Source: Acidobacteriota bacterium | GTDB lineage: Bacteria > Acidobacteriota > Terriglobia > Bryobacterales > Bryobacteraceae | Reading direction: 5' to 3' | NCBI GenBank assembly: GCA_016213775.1 | Contig: JACQZR010000215.1 | Span: 1-62,026, forward strand | Length of the DNA: 62,026 bases | Part shown: piece by piece, positions 42,345 through 52,603 of the stretch | Layout: each line of letters starts with the position of its first letter | How positions within the stretch are numbered: the stretch's first letter is position 1 | Program-made: the position numbers and the translations under genes | The notes under the pieces: model-generated | Databases searched by the model: none | The model's input: the letters and a program-made list of their open reading frames with translations, nothing else | Told to the model about the DNA's origin: nothing

Positions 42345-43520
42345 TTACGGAACAATCTTCACGGAGTCGAAGCCGGAGAGACTGATTCCTCCTTTCGTCA
42401 GTGCCGTGAGCCTCATCATCGAGGGGTCCGCCAACTGAACGCTCTGCGTTTGTACATGGCAGACGAGGTCCGGGAGGCCATCGGCGGAACAACTATCCGC
42501 CGTTACAAAAGCGGGTCCCGTGAGGTCCTGGATGCTGCACTGCAGCTTGCCCGATTTGCCTGGACTATTCACGCCCATGCCCTCGAGCATTACGGTCGAC
42601 ACGTCGATGTCCGTCACATCCAGTGTTGTCGAGCCGAGGATCGCGACGGGTATGACACCTTGGGAATTCAGGTTGATCGCGTTCGGGAAGCTGCATGGTT
42701 TGATGTCAATGGTGACGTTCAGCTTGCATTTTCCCGCATTCGCAGAACTCACGATGCCCTGGATTTCACCAGCCGTGAGCACGCGGTTGAAGACCTCAAC
42801 CTCGTCGATCAAGCCGTTGAAGTAGTCGCGCACGTTCGATCCGGAATCACTCGCACCGATCAGCATGGGTTGGGTATTGTCGAACACCGCATGGAATGGT
42901 GCGACGATGCTATTCCTTAACGTGCCGTTTATGTAGACACTCACCAGGCCCGAGGGGGCATCATACGTGGCGGCGACGTGCGTCCAGGTGTTTAGCGGCA
43001 CCGCACCGTTGGCGGATACAACGACCGCGTTCTCGGGGCCCGCAAATTGATTCGGGCCGGAAAGGAAACCTCCTCCACCGAAGAAGCCTGCGCGCGAGAC
43101 ATCAAACCGCAATGCTCCGAATGGCATGACCGCCAGCATGTAGGAGCGCTGGTTCACGCCGAGGTCGTTCCATTTCGCCGCTACCGGGGTAAACTCGATC
43201 GAGTATGCGCGCACGTAGATCCAGGCGTCCAGTGAAAACGAGCCGGTGACACTCAACGAAGGGCTGTCGGGGATACTTACGAATTGATCGGTGCCGTTAA
43301 AGTTGAAGGCAGTGGCAACTCTGCCCGCCGCGTACGCCGGGCCGTTCAGGAACGTGCCGTTGTTGGCGCCCAATTGATCCGCTGCCGTGTTGTCTCCACC
43401 GAGCCAGGCGACCATGCCCGAGGGAGGCTGGACGCAGACGTTGGTGTCGGCTAGAGCGGCCGTTGCGAACGCGGCCGCAAGTGCCCAACGAACGGCTGCG
43501 GAAGTGAGTTTCTGGAACAT
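42345..43520 (-). CDS. Secreted LamG-domain (concanavalin-like lectin) protein
   Basis: 391 residues from ATG 43520, which has AAGGAG seven bases upstream. A signal peptide (SAAVRWALAAAFATAALA) precedes a LamG-like jelly roll (about 30-240: AFNFNGTDQFVSIPDSPSLSVTGSFSLDAWIYV, TWTHVAATYDAPSGLVSVYING, YFNGLIDEVEVFNRVLTAGEI). A second domain (about 255-391) begins VTIDIKPCSFPNAINLNSQGVIPVAILGS, a pattern common in secreted environmental proteins. Sugar binding is plausible, with no catalytic residues. It is the last gene before the CHAT module, in the same direction, 260 bases away. Confidence 0.85.
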   Translation of the reverse strand: MFQKLTSAAVRWALAAAFATAALADTNVCVQPPSGMVAWLGGDNTAADQLGANNGTFLNGPAYAAGRVATAFNFNGTDQFVSIPDSPSLSVTGSFSLDAWIYVRAYSIEFTPVAAKWNDLGVNQRSYMLAVMPFGALRFDVSRAGFFGGGGFLSGPNQFAGPENAVVVSANGAVPLNTWTHVAATYDAPSGLVSVYINGTLRNSIVAPFHAVFDNTQPMLIGASDSGSNVRDYFNGLIDEVEVFNRVLTAGEIQGIVSSANAGKCKLNVTIDIKPCSFPNAINLNSQGVIPVAILGSTTLDVTDIDVSTVMLEGMGVNSPGKSGKLQCSIQDLTGPAFVTADSCSADGLPDLVCHVQTQSVQLADPSMMRLTALTKGGISLSGFDSVKIVP

Positions 43521-43660
43521 CTCTATCTCCTTGTTGGATTTCGCGCGCCACAAATGTGGCTTTGGGGAGATCCTGGCGCGGAAACGCCAGCGGGGAGGGA
43601 AATGCTACGGGCAATGATAGCACCTCTCTGTATCCCGGAGTTGGTCCGTGAGAGGACAGC

Positions 43661-46600
43661 TTAGAAATAGATCTTCAAGGCGACCTGCGCCACGCGCGCA
43701 TCGCGGGTGTTGGTGATCACCGCGAAGCTGTTCAACAGCGGATTCACCGCCGTCGCGGTCACGTTGAGCGACGTCCCCACCGAGCTGTACGAAGGATGAT
43801 TAAACGCGTTGAAGAACTCGCCACGGAATTCCAACCGTTTTCCCTCGGCGACCTGGAAAATCTTGAAGAGCGACAGGTCCCACTTATTCACTCCAGGGCC
43901 GGTTAAGGAATTGCGGCCCATGTTGCCGAAGGTTCCGGTGCGGGGCCGCGCGAAGGCGCTGCGGTTGAACCACTCCTCCACCGTGCGTGGGCCTTTGGCA
44001 TCGGCGATCACGTCGGGGCGCTGGTTCTGCACCGCGCCGATCTGTGCGACGTCGGAACTCATCACCACGTCAAAGGGGCGTCCGCTCCACAGCCGCAGAA
44101 TGCCGGAAAGCTTCCAGCCTCGGAAGAACGGCGAGGGGATCGGCGCGGGCAGTTGATAGATGATGCTGCTGGTGAAAATGTGCTTGCGGTCGAAGTTGGA
44201 GCGTGCCCGCTCGGCGCGCGAATTACCCTTGTTCGGCGGGACGTCGCCGGCGTCGCGGTCGCTCGATCCGTCGTCAATGGATTTGCCCCATGTATAGGCG
44301 ATCGAGCCGTTCAGCTTGCGGCCCATGCGGGCCGTGTAGCCCACCTGCAGCGAGTGGAAAATACTGCTGCCCGACGACTGCCGCTCCGTGATCGAGCCGT
44401 AGCCATGATACGGGCGGATAAAGTTGATGTTGGTGCCCGTGGTAACCGTGCCGGGCTCGGCGTCGTTGATGTTGATGGGACGCATGAGACGGACGCCATG
44501 GTTCGCCACATAGGCGATGTTCAGGATCTGGCCTTTGCGCAATTCCCTCTGTATGCCGAAGCTGAACTGGTGTACTGTAGGCGCCTTCAGCGGCAGTCCC
44601 ATCGTCGTCAGGGCCGGCGGCGAGGAGGCCGCCTGCGTGCCGCCAAGCAGCGTGTAAGACGGCTGAGTGATAGTGACGGTGCGGCTGAAGGGCGGATTGT
44701 TGAAGGCGTTGTTGATAAAAGCGCCGATCAGCGGGCGAGTGTAGTAAAGGCCGTAGCCGCCGCGGAACGACATCTTCTTACTGGGTGCGTAGGCGAAACC
44801 GAAGCGCGGCGCCCACAGCCCGTGTAAGTCGTTGTCGATGCCCCGTCCATAGGGTGAATTCTGGCCGGCAATCACGATGCCGTTGAGCCGGTCGCCTGTG
44901 CCCGGAACCAGCAGCCCGCTGGACCGCACCAACTGCGGCGCCTTGGCGGGGTCGTAGAGCGAAGGGATGAAGTTAGTAGCTACGCCGTACAGATCGTAGG
45001 GATTGTAATAGCTGGTGTAGCGCATGCCGTAGTTGACGGTAAGATTGGGCCGGACCTTCACTTCATCGAGAACGTAGGCCTCCAGAGCGCCGAAGCGGAC
45101 GTCGGAAACCACCGGTTTCTCCACTTCCGTGTAACTTTGGGGATACCCCAACAGGAGATTGGCGATGGGGTTTTTCGAGAAATTCGTCGTAAAGGAGAAT
45201 GTTCCCCCGGTGTTGACATTACTCGGCTGCTCGAGATTGCCGCCGTAAGAGTAATAAACACCGAATTTGATATTATGGCGGTTGCGGATTACTGAGAACG
45301 CGTCGGAGAGTTCCAGAGTGAATAACTCCTTGTGCGCCACGTGATAGGGTGACAGAGAGGCATAGCCGGAGCCCAGTGTGATACCGGGGATCACATTGCC
45401 GTCATTCTCCGGGAATAGCTCCGGCCAGGTAACCCCAAGAGCCTTGCGGTCGGCGTTCTGCGAGGCGGACCGGAAATCGGTGATGCGCCGTCCAAAGGTG
45501 AATTGGAACTGCTGCAGGAAGGTCGGACGGATCATCTGCGTACCGTTTACCACCGCGTTGCGGCCGGGGCGGATGCCGTCCGTCACCGCTAACCCTGGAA
45601 ACTGTGTTGTTACCGAGGACAGCGCAGTTCCCCCGTAGGGATTCCACAACCTAAGTCCGTCCTGGGTGTATCTGCCATAGAGCCGGAACGTGGGGGAGAT
45701 GTTATGGTCGATGCGGAGCATTTCCGAGCGCCAGTTCTGACGCGAGGCCGCGGCCGAGGTGAAATTGATGGCGCCGGGGCCCACGAAGTTCGGTAGCGGG
45801 TAAAGCGTGAGCAGTTTGGCCGCGTTCGGGTCAATGCGTGATGCCGGGATCTTCCCGCCCGGGAAACCCTCCAGGGTGAGCGGGTCGACCACCGGATCGT
45901 CGGTGGTGCCGAAGATGCCGTCGCGTCCCGGTCCGAGGCCGCTGAAATCCCCACCGCGCTCTGCCACGCCAGGCACCGTCGTGTTCACCGCATCGCCCTT
46001 GGTAACGATACGATTCCATTCCATGGCGAAGAAGAAGAACGTTCTCGTGCGGTTCCGGTTGTAGAAGGGCAGCATAACCGGCCCACCGACGTTGAAGCCG
46101 AAGTTATTCAGCTTTAGTGGCAGGGTCTGGTGCGAAAAGTAATCCTTGGCATCGAACGCGTCGTTACGCAGGAAGTAGAACAGGCCGCCGTGAAATGTCT
46201 TTTTTCCGCCGCGCGTCACGACGTTGATTTGCGAGAAACCGCCGCGCCCGTATTCCGCCGAGAAAGGCGTCGTCACGACGTTGAACTCGGCGATGGTTTC
46301 GATGGAAGTGAAGGTATTCATCGACCCCGACCCAACGATGACGTCCGCATTGTTGCCACCATCGATGCTGAAGTTGGACGCGGAGTTGCGTGCGCCGTTG
46401 ATGCTCAGGTCGGGTGTCGAGTTGGGATCGGTGCGATCCGAGAGGTTCGAGTTCACGCCGGGAATCAACTCGAGCAGCGTGAAGAAGGACCGGCCGTTGA
46501 GCTGCAGGTCGCGCACCTGGTCGCCCGAAATGATGCCGCCCTGTTCGGCCGATTGTGTCTGCACCTGGTCACTGTCCGCTGTCACCACCACTTCCTGGGT

Positions 46601-46927
46601 GACATCGCCAACCTGCAGCGTGATGTCATACCCGAGGTGTTCGGAAACGTGCAGCACGAGGCCTTTTTCCGTCGCGCGTTTGAAGCCCGGATGCGACGCC
46701 GCGATTGTGTATGGGCCGATGGGGAGATTGGGGAACGAATAGCCGCCGCTTGCTGTGGACCTGGTGCTGCGAGAGGTTCCGGTCTCGGACTGTGTAGCCA
46801 CCACCTCGACACCGGCGATCACTGCCCCGGTGCTGTCGATGACGCGGCCAGTGATGCTACCAGTGGTTTCCTGCGCGGGCGAGGATACGGTAAGAGCAAC
46901 TGCAAGGGCAAGTGCCAGACGGATCAT
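43661..46927 (-). CDS. Oar-like TonB-dependent receptor with carboxypeptidase-regulatory domain
   Basis: 1,088 residues: signal peptide (LALALAVALTVSSPAQ), carboxypeptidase-regulatory-like domain (about 22-105, SITGRVIDSTGAVIAGVEVVA), plug (VRDLQLNGRSFFTLLELIPGVNS; YGRGGFSQINVVTRGG) and barrel ending VALKIYF. GGGAG lies six bases before the ATG. The PEP-CTERM gene upstream is on the same strand with a 116-base gap. No SusD-like lipoprotein accompanies it. Sequence similarity to the other two receptors is in architecture rather than in long shared stretches. Confidence 0.92.
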   Translation of the reverse strand: MIRLALALAVALTVSSPAQETTGSITGRVIDSTGAVIAGVEVVATQSETGTSRSTRSTASGGYSFPNLPIGPYTIAASHPGFKRATEKGLVLHVSEHLGYDITLQVGDVTQEVVVTADSDQVQTQSAEQGGIISGDQVRDLQLNGRSFFTLLELIPGVNSNLSDRTDPNSTPDLSINGARNSASNFSIDGGNNADVIVGSGSMNTFTSIETIAEFNVVTTPFSAEYGRGGFSQINVVTRGGKKTFHGGLFYFLRNDAFDAKDYFSHQTLPLKLNNFGFNVGGPVMLPFYNRNRTRTFFFFAMEWNRIVTKGDAVNTTVPGVAERGGDFSGLGPGRDGIFGTTDDPVVDPLTLEGFPGGKIPASRIDPNAAKLLTLYPLPNFVGPGAINFTSAAASRQNWRSEMLRIDHNISPTFRLYGRYTQDGLRLWNPYGGTALSSVTTQFPGLAVTDGIRPGRNAVVNGTQMIRPTFLQQFQFTFGRRITDFRSASQNADRKALGVTWPELFPENDGNVIPGITLGSGYASLSPYHVAHKELFTLELSDAFSVIRNRHNIKFGVYYSYGGNLEQPSNVNTGGTFSFTTNFSKNPIANLLLGYPQSYTEVEKPVVSDVRFGALEAYVLDEVKVRPNLTVNYGMRYTSYYNPYDLYGVATNFIPSLYDPAKAPQLVRSSGLLVPGTGDRLNGIVIAGQNSPYGRGIDNDLHGLWAPRFGFAYAPSKKMSFRGGYGLYYTRPLIGAFINNAFNNPPFSRTVTITQPSYTLLGGTQAASSPPALTTMGLPLKAPTVHQFSFGIQRELRKGQILNIAYVANHGVRLMRPININDAEPGTVTTGTNINFIRPYHGYGSITERQSSGSSIFHSLQVGYTARMGRKLNGSIAYTWGKSIDDGSSDRDAGDVPPNKGNSRAERARSNFDRKHIFTSSIIYQLPAPIPSPFFRGWKLSGILRLWSGRPFDVVMSSDVAQIGAVQNQRPDVIADAKGPRTVEEWFNRSAFARPRTGTFGNMGRNSLTGPGVNKWDLSLFKIFQVAEGKRLEFRGEFFNAFNHPSYSSVGTSLNVTATAVNPLLNSFAVITNTRDARVAQVALKIYF

Positions 46928-47043
46928 ATACTGCTCCCTGAATGAGATCCTTCCATTCTACTCCGGGGGCCGATGGTGAGTGACGAGCGGCGTGCGGAAT
47001 CCCACTTCAGCTCGAGCAGTTGCTCTTCCAGGTAAGCGCCCTG

Positions 47044-47664
47044 TTACGCGAGTCGGCGCATGCGGAATGCAAGTAGTGATAGCAGTCCGGCGCCCGTTAG
47101 CGCAGTGGTGGCGGATTCAGGAGTACTCGCCGCGTCCCGTACGAGGAAACTCCCCATTTGCGAGTCGGCGATAGTGTCGGGCCATGCGTTGTTGGTGATG
47201 AACCAACCGGTGCTGCCCAACGTGATCAAGCCGAAGCCGAGGTGGTTGCCGGGAGCGCCGATGTCGGAAGTGAGACCCTGCGTGCGCGGACAGGGGAGGG
47301 TCCCGCAGGTCATGTTCTGGGCGACACCAAAGAGGGCCATGAAGTTCGTCGCCGCGATAAAGCCGGCGGCATCGCCCGGCGAAACCGTTGTCGGGTTGCC
47401 GAAGTTGCTATTCACCATACTTACGGTTTCGGTGGCTGTTGCGTAGCGGAATCCGTAAGTAGTGTTGATGTTCTGCACGAAGGCATCGTTGAAGAGATGG
47501 TTTTTGGTGTAGACCGGAGTGAGCCATTGAAGATTCGTCGCGGTGTCGAAAATCAGGAGGCCATCGCCGGGAGTGAGGAAGTCCGAGCTGATGAGGGTTG
47601 CGCCTGCCGGGGAGAATGCTCCGGAGAGCAGGACGGTGATGGTAGCAAGTGTTGTGTTTCGCAT
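47044..47664 (-). CDS. PEP-CTERM-like secreted protein
   Basis: 206 residues from ATG 47664 with a signal peptide (LATITVLLSGAFSPAGATLI), a middle region (DTATNLQWLTPVYTKN, a pattern also found in secreted DUF1566-like proteins) and a C-terminus of PES-type sorting motif, hydrophobic helix and arginines (STPESATTALTGAGLLSLLAFRMRR). This is a variant of PEP-CTERM, recognised by exosortase for surface sorting. The frame to 47718 adds no signal. It is divergent from the amidase gene, 60 bases away. Confidence 0.8.
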   Translation of the reverse strand: MRNTTLATITVLLSGAFSPAGATLISSDFLTPGDGLLIFDTATNLQWLTPVYTKNHLFNDAFVQNINTTYGFRYATATETVSMVNSNFGNPTTVSPGDAAGFIAATNFMALFGVAQNMTCGTLPCPRTQGLTSDIGAPGNHLGFGLITLGSTGWFITNNAWPDTIADSQMGSFLVRDAASTPESATTALTGAGLLSLLAFRMRRLA

Positions 47665-47724
47665 ATCGGTGCTCACTTCCATCAGCGGAAAGTCATTCTG
47701 GAAAGTGACACGGTACAATGCGGC

Positions 47725-49254
47725 ATGCGGCGGCGAACCTTCTTCCTAAGTGGCCTGAGCACGGCGAGCGCGGTATTCACATCGTGTAAGCCGGGGAGCG
47801 GACTGGATCTGACGGAGGTTTCACTTTCTGAAATAGCCGAGGGGTTGAGAGCGCGCCGGTACACATCGCAGGCGGTAACGGCATGGTACCTGGAACGCAT
47901 CGCGGCGATGGACCGCAAGGGCCCTGCGTTGGGGGCGGTGATTGAGACGAATCCGCGGGCGTTGGAAGAAGCCGCGGCGCGGGACCGGGAGCAGGCACGT
48001 GGACCGCTGCACGGCGTGCCGCTGCTGTTGAAGGACAACATCGACACGGCCGATGCGATGACGACAACGGCGGGTTCGCTGGCGCTGGAAGGATGGCGTC
48101 CACCGAAGGATGCGGCTGTGGCGGCTGCACTGCGCGCAGCAGGTGCGGTTTTTCTGGGCAAGGCGAACATGAGCGAGTGGGCCAACTTTCGCTCGACGCA
48201 TTCGGTGAGCGGATGGAGCGCGCGGGGCGGTCAGGCGCGCAATCCGTATGCGTTGGACCGGAACCCATCGGGGTCGTCGTCAGGGTCGGCGGTGGCAGTG
48301 GCGGCATCCTTGTGCGCGGCGGCGTTGGGGACTGAGACGGACGGGTCAGTGATCAGCCCATCGGCGATGAACGGACTGGTTGGATTGAAGCCGACGGTGG
48401 GGTTGTTGGGCGCGAGCGGCATCATTCCGATTTCGCATTCGCAGGACACGGCGGGTCCGATGGCGCGGAGTGTGCGCGATCTGGCGTTGATAATGGCTGG
48501 ACTTGGCGCGAAGGGACATTGGGCGGATGCGTTGGACGCTCATGGATTGCGTGGCGCGCGGATTGGCATTGCGCGCAAATTCTATCAGCGGCATGCGCAC
48601 CTGGACCGCATTCTGACGTCGCAGGCAGACGTGCTGAAGCGGCTTGGCGCGGAGGTGATCGACCCGGCTGAATTACCCTCGCATGGCAAGTGGGAGGACT
48701 TTGAAGGAGAGGTGCTTCGCTACGAGTTCAAGGCGGATTTGAATGCATACCTGAGCAGGCAGCCGGAAGGACGGCCCGTGCGGTCGCTGGCGCAGTTGAT
48801 TGCGTTCAACGAGAAGAATCGCGATCGCGAGATGCCGCTGTTCGGGCAGGAACTGCTGATACAGAGTGAAGAGAAAGGGCCGCTGACGGAGAAGGCATAC
48901 GTTGAGGCGCGTAAGCAGTGTCTGCGTCTGTTCCGCGCGGAAGGCATCGACGCGGTGGTGGACCAGCATAGGCTGGACGCCATTGTGACGCTAAGTTCGG
49001 GGCCGGCGTGGCTGACGGACTGGGTGAACGGGGATGCGTACGGGCCGGACTGCACGACGCCGGCGGCGGTGGCGGGATACCCGCACATCACCGTGCCGGC
49101 GGGATTGTACCGTGCGCTGCCGGTGGGGTTGTCGTTCTTTGGGAAGGCCTGGACGGATGAGAGGCTTGTTCGGCTGGCTTATGCTTATGAGCAGGAGACC
49201 AAGGCGCGCCGGAAGCCGGAGTATGCGCCGGCGGGGATTGCGCCGAGAGTATGA
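47725..49254 (+). CDS. Amidase-signature hydrolase, exported
   Basis: 509 residues from ATG 47725. The N-terminus MRRRTFFLSGLSTASAVFTSC looks like a twin-arginine or lipoprotein signal. The amidase-signature triad is intact: Lys103 (LLLKDNID), cis-Ser185 (NPSGSSSGSA) and nucleophile Ser208 (TETDGSVISPSA). The usual C-terminal ITVPAG and PVGLSFFGKAW also match. Members hydrolyse diverse amides, and substrate cannot be told from sequence. The open frame extends upstream to 47158, antisense to the PEP-CTERM gene, and is rejected there. Its last 170 bases overlap the opposite-strand frame at 49088-49519. Confidence 0.9.
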   Translation: MRRRTFFLSGLSTASAVFTSCKPGSGLDLTEVSLSEIAEGLRARRYTSQAVTAWYLERIAAMDRKGPALGAVIETNPRALEEAAARDREQARGPLHGVPLLLKDNIDTADAMTTTAGSLALEGWRPPKDAAVAAALRAAGAVFLGKANMSEWANFRSTHSVSGWSARGGQARNPYALDRNPSGSSSGSAVAVAASLCAAALGTETDGSVISPSAMNGLVGLKPTVGLLGASGIIPISHSQDTAGPMARSVRDLALIMAGLGAKGHWADALDAHGLRGARIGIARKFYQRHAHLDRILTSQADVLKRLGAEVIDPAELPSHGKWEDFEGEVLRYEFKADLNAYLSRQPEGRPVRSLAQLIAFNEKNRDREMPLFGQELLIQSEEKGPLTEKAYVEARKQCLRLFRAEGIDAVVDQHRLDAIVTLSSGPAWLTDWVNGDAYGPDCTTPAAVAGYPHITVPAGLYRALPVGLSFFGKAWTDERLVRLAYAYEQETKARRKPEYAPAGIAPRV

Positions 49255-49519
49255 GGTCGACGGGAGAGGCCTGTTTTCCGGCGAGCTGGCTGACGTGGAT
49301 GGTGAGCGGCTGCCAGGTGTACTTCCACACGCCCTTTGTGCACATTCGCAGTTCGCCGCGCTGTTCGGCGAGGCGGGCGAGGGCGCGATCGGTGTTGGCA
49401 GCGGGCGGCCAGAATTGCCCGCGTGTCTGTTGGGTGCATGAGCCTTTGGAGGGTTCGGCGGCGAAGCATGGCGACAGTGCGGCGAGAATGACATTGATGA
49501 AGGCCAGGTTGAGCTTCAC
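49088..49519 (-). CDS. Small secreted cysteine-containing protein, end uncertain
   Basis: From GTG 49519 the frame gives a good signal peptide (KLNLAFINVILAALSPCFAAE) and a compact mature part (GSCTQQTRGQF, RGELRMCTKGVWKYTWQPLTIHV) that reads like the small secreted proteins common in such genomes. Beyond about residue 80 the sequence is Ser/Pro/His-rich, antisense to the amidase, and probably does not belong to the native protein. A stop may have been lost by a small frameshift near 49260. Treat the C-terminus as unreliable. Confidence 0.5.
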   Translation of the reverse strand: MKLNLAFINVILAALSPCFAAEPSKGSCTQQTRGQFWPPAANTDRALARLAEQRGELRMCTKGVWKYTWQPLTIHVSQLAGKQASPVDLILSAQSPPAHTPASGAPWSPAHKHKPAEQASHPSRPSQRTTTPPAAHGTIPPAR

Positions 49520-50015
49520 GATTGCACCCTACTCGTTTTCACAGCCTCAATCATTCAACAGTCCCAGGAAGACGACAAGAACAAGGCCTCCCAGTACACA
49601 GTGTCGATTGGTTTGGGTTTTTGAAGGCAAAACCTAACCGGAACCAGACCGTCCGGGGTATCCTCGGACGGTCTACCCCTTAAGATACTCCTGATTGGTG
49701 AAGTCAACAGTTTCAGGAAGCCGGCCGGCTTGTCTCGGGAAGGTCGCCGCCGATTCGCCGATACCTGCAATGTGAGTTATTTTCTCTCCATCGGTTATGC
49801 ACTTCTGAGGGGTTTGCGTTGTTGTCCGTGGCTGCGGGTCTGACCGCGGAGACCCGGGCCAGTGGCGGCTGTGGAGGGGGATAGGCTGGCGGAGTCCTTC
49901 GTTGCAGTGGGGAAGTGATGGAGCAACGCGGTGGAGGTGAAACCCACGTTGCTGGCCGGAAGGCTTCCCAGAGAGTATGCGAATGCTAGACTACGAATGG
50001 CTACGGGCTGGTGCA
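49520..50015. other. Intergenic region with a strong hairpin
   Basis: About 500 bases with no convincing gene. AGACCGTCCG (49646-49655) and CGGACGGTCT (49665-49674) form a perfect 10-bp stem with a 9-base loop. It lacks a U tract on either strand, so its role (terminator, protein site or RNA) is unknown. Short Arg/Pro-rich frames here are not supported. Confidence 0.5.
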
Positions 50016-51885
50016 ATGATTGATCCCTTGCCATCGCCGCGGGTACTCCGGTTTGACGCCTTCGAGTTGGACGCGCAGACCCGGGAGCTACGTAAAAATG
50101 GCGCCAGCGTCAAGCTGCAAAAGCAGCCCGCGGATCTCCTTGCCATCCTCGTGGAACGGGCGGGACGGGTGGTGACCCGGGAAGAGCTGCAAGAGCGGTT
50201 GTGGCCCGGTAAGACCTTCGGCGACTTCGATATCGGTCTCAACAAGGCAGTCCAGACTGCGCGAGACTCTGGAGGGTTCCGCACAGAACCCCCGGTACAT
50301 CGAGACTCTTCCGCAGCTTGGATACCGCTTTGTTGCGCCCGACTGAACCGAATCTCGCCAATCAACGACGCCGGGCGCCTTTGTATGCGGTCTTTGCGGC
50401 TGGCGGGCTGGCTGTGCTTCTCCTGTCGGCTTATCTTGGCGCGCGCCTCTACCGGATTGTCGCACCCGGACAGATCAAGGCTGTCGCCGTATTGCCGTTC
50501 GCGAATCTCTCCGGAGATCCGGGACAGGAGTATTTTGCCGATGGCGTCACGGATTCCTTGATTACGGAATTGGGCAAAGTCGGGGCTCTGAGGGTGATAT
50601 CGAGGCAGTCCACTCTGCGCTACAGGAAGAGCGATAAGCCCCTTGCGGAGATCGGCCGGGAACTCAACGTGGATGCGGTGGTGGAGGGCACTGTCGTACG
50701 GGACGGGGATCGCGTCCGGATCACGGCACAGCTTCTGCGGGCCAAGCCCGAGCAGCACCTGTGGTCGGAAAATTACGAGCGGAGCTATGCCGATATTCTG
50801 GCGGTGCAGAGGGAGATCGCGATGAGCGTCGCCGGCAAGGTGAGGGCCAAGCTGACGCCGGGAGAGCAAGCCGCCTGGGCAAAGCGCGCACGGTCAACCC
50901 AGCAGCCTACGAAGCGTATCTTCGAGGGCGGTATCTGTTCCGCGGCTTCTCAGCACATAGCCTTCGAAAGGCGATTGAGAGCTTGCAGGCCGCGGTTGAC
51001 ATGGACCCCGCTTTCGCACCGGCGTGGGCAGCACTATCTCCGTCGTACGGCGCGCTTGCCTACTGGGGACATGTCCGGCCGATCGAAGTGGTGCCGAAAT
51101 CGATCGCGGCTGCGCGAAAAGCCATCGAGTTGGACGAAACCTTGGCGGATGGACACTGCTGGTTGGGTGCCGCAACCGCTTACGTGTACCGGGACTGGGC
51201 GGCCGCCGAGACGGAAGTCAAGCGCGCCATCGAGTTGAATCCCAGTTCCGCCGACGCCCACGAGACTCATGGCAAGGTGCTGGTATCGCTAAGACGGACC
51301 ACGGAGGCGATGGAGCAGTTTCGGATTGCCCGTGGACTCGATCCGTTCCCGCCCATTCGCAGCGCCCTGGTGGCACTGTGCTTTCTCGTCTCCGGGCGGT
51401 ATCAGGAAGCTGCCGATCAACATAAGCGTGAGATTGAGATTGCACCTGATTTCTTCATCACTCGTTGGGCATACTGGCGCGTCCTTCACCGCCAGGGAAG
51501 AAGCGCCGAGGCGCTATCAGAGTGCAAACGATCATACGGAATCCTGAATGATACCGAGGTACTACAGGCTCTCGAACAGGGTGAGCAGCAATCCGGCTAT
51601 GCGGGGGCCATGAAGGCCGCGGCACAAACACTCGAGAAACGAGCCCGGACGAAGTATGTAGCAGGGAACGAGGTGGCCCGGCTGTGCGCTTTCGCCGGGG
51701 AGAATGCCCGGGCGGTGGAGTGGCTGGAGACAGCCCATAAGGATGGCGATCCCCGGTTGCATCTGCTCTGGGCAGAGCCCGATTGGGAACCGTTATACGG
51801 GAACCCGCGGTTCCAGAATCTCCTCCGGAAACTGGGGTTCCCGTCGGTCGAGAAGTCGGCCGCGTGGTCCGGACAGGGCAGGTAG
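50016..51885 (+). pseudogene. CadC-type winged-helix/TPR regulator, frameshifted
   Basis: Three reading frames in turn encode one protein. An OmpR-type winged helix (50016-50260, VLRFDAFELDAQTRELRKNG, VVTREELQERLWPGKTFGDFDIGLNKAVQ) is followed in another frame by RYIETLPQLGYRFVAPD, then in a third by a membrane helix and AVAVLPFANLSGDPGQEYFADGVTDSLI (50340-50880), and finally by TPR repeats (50885-51885). Frameshifts lie near 50255, 50340 and 50880. The intact relative at 53237 shows the same domain order. Three shifts in about 650 bases argue against sequencing error alone. It might still express TPR or helix fragments. Confidence 0.8.
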
Positions 51886-51930
51886 ATAGCGATCCTTAAC
51901 CGGCGCAAGCGTCCGATGTTACTGCGATTT

Positions 51931-52494
51931 TCAGGGCGGCGCGAGGATCCAGCCCTCGTACGTTCCACCGACTAAGGGATCCGCCGTCCCCCTAAACTCA
52001 GCTTTCATACCTTGAATCCTTCCCCCGGCGCCGAAGAGAACAACATGGGTTGTGATCACAACGGCGTTCCCGGTCACGGTCCTGGTGCCATTCCAGGTGC
52101 CTTCCCAGACCTCGTTTGGAAATCCCTCGACATTCACGCGAATCGTACCCCACATTTGCCCGGATCCGGGGCTCTGGAGATCGGGTCTCCAACCATCATA
52201 ATTGCCGTTTGCGGAGGTGAGTTCCATGGCCCCCGTTATTCGGTCGACGCTCGAATGCAGGTAGTATGCAAACCTCGAGTCCCGAATGTGCACCCTGCTT
52301 CCGGGCGTGCACGGCGACCCGGTACTCCAGGTAGGATCCAGTTGGCCTCCAGGGCAACTGAGTTTCCCGGGATCGAGTATCCCGACGAAGGTATCATTGC
52401 CAGTAAAGTTGGTGAATAGCGACGAGTGGCCTGTCACGTAGCCTGCGGCCAACAAGATGACGGCCAGCACGGGCAGTACTTTTCGCAGTTTCAT
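51931..52494 (-). CDS. Secreted protein of unknown function
   Basis: 187 residues from ATG 52494, chosen because AAGGAGG stands six bases upstream and a signal peptide (KLRKVLPVLAVILLAAGYVTG) follows at once. The mature part includes SSLFTNFTGNDTFVGILDPGKLSC, a likely disulfide pair around CPGGQLDPTWSTGSPC, and an all-beta-looking C-terminal half (WGTIRVNVEGFPNEVWEGTWNGTRTVTGNAVVI). No family is recognised. It follows another small secreted protein on the same strand by 109 bases, and converges on the pseudogene. Confidence 0.75.
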   Translation of the reverse strand: MKLRKVLPVLAVILLAAGYVTGHSSLFTNFTGNDTFVGILDPGKLSCPGGQLDPTWSTGSPCTPGSRVHIRDSRFAYYLHSSVDRITGAMELTSANGNYDGWRPDLQSPGSGQMWGTIRVNVEGFPNEVWEGTWNGTRTVTGNAVVITTHVVLFGAGGRIQGMKAEFRGTADPLVGGTYEGWILAPP

Positions 52495-52603
52495 AATCGT
52501 CCTCCTTGCACGTTGCTGAAAGAAGCTTGGCTTCTCAACGCGAATGATGGGCCAGCGCAGGATCGGAATCAATACCGCACGCATACCGAGTGGATACCCG
52601 GGT

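Noticed and set aside
42085-42492. N-terminal extension of the CHAT protein
   Set aside because: Runs into the end of the LamG gene and reads as Arg-rich noise; CHAT homology begins after 42084. The exact start is still uncertain.
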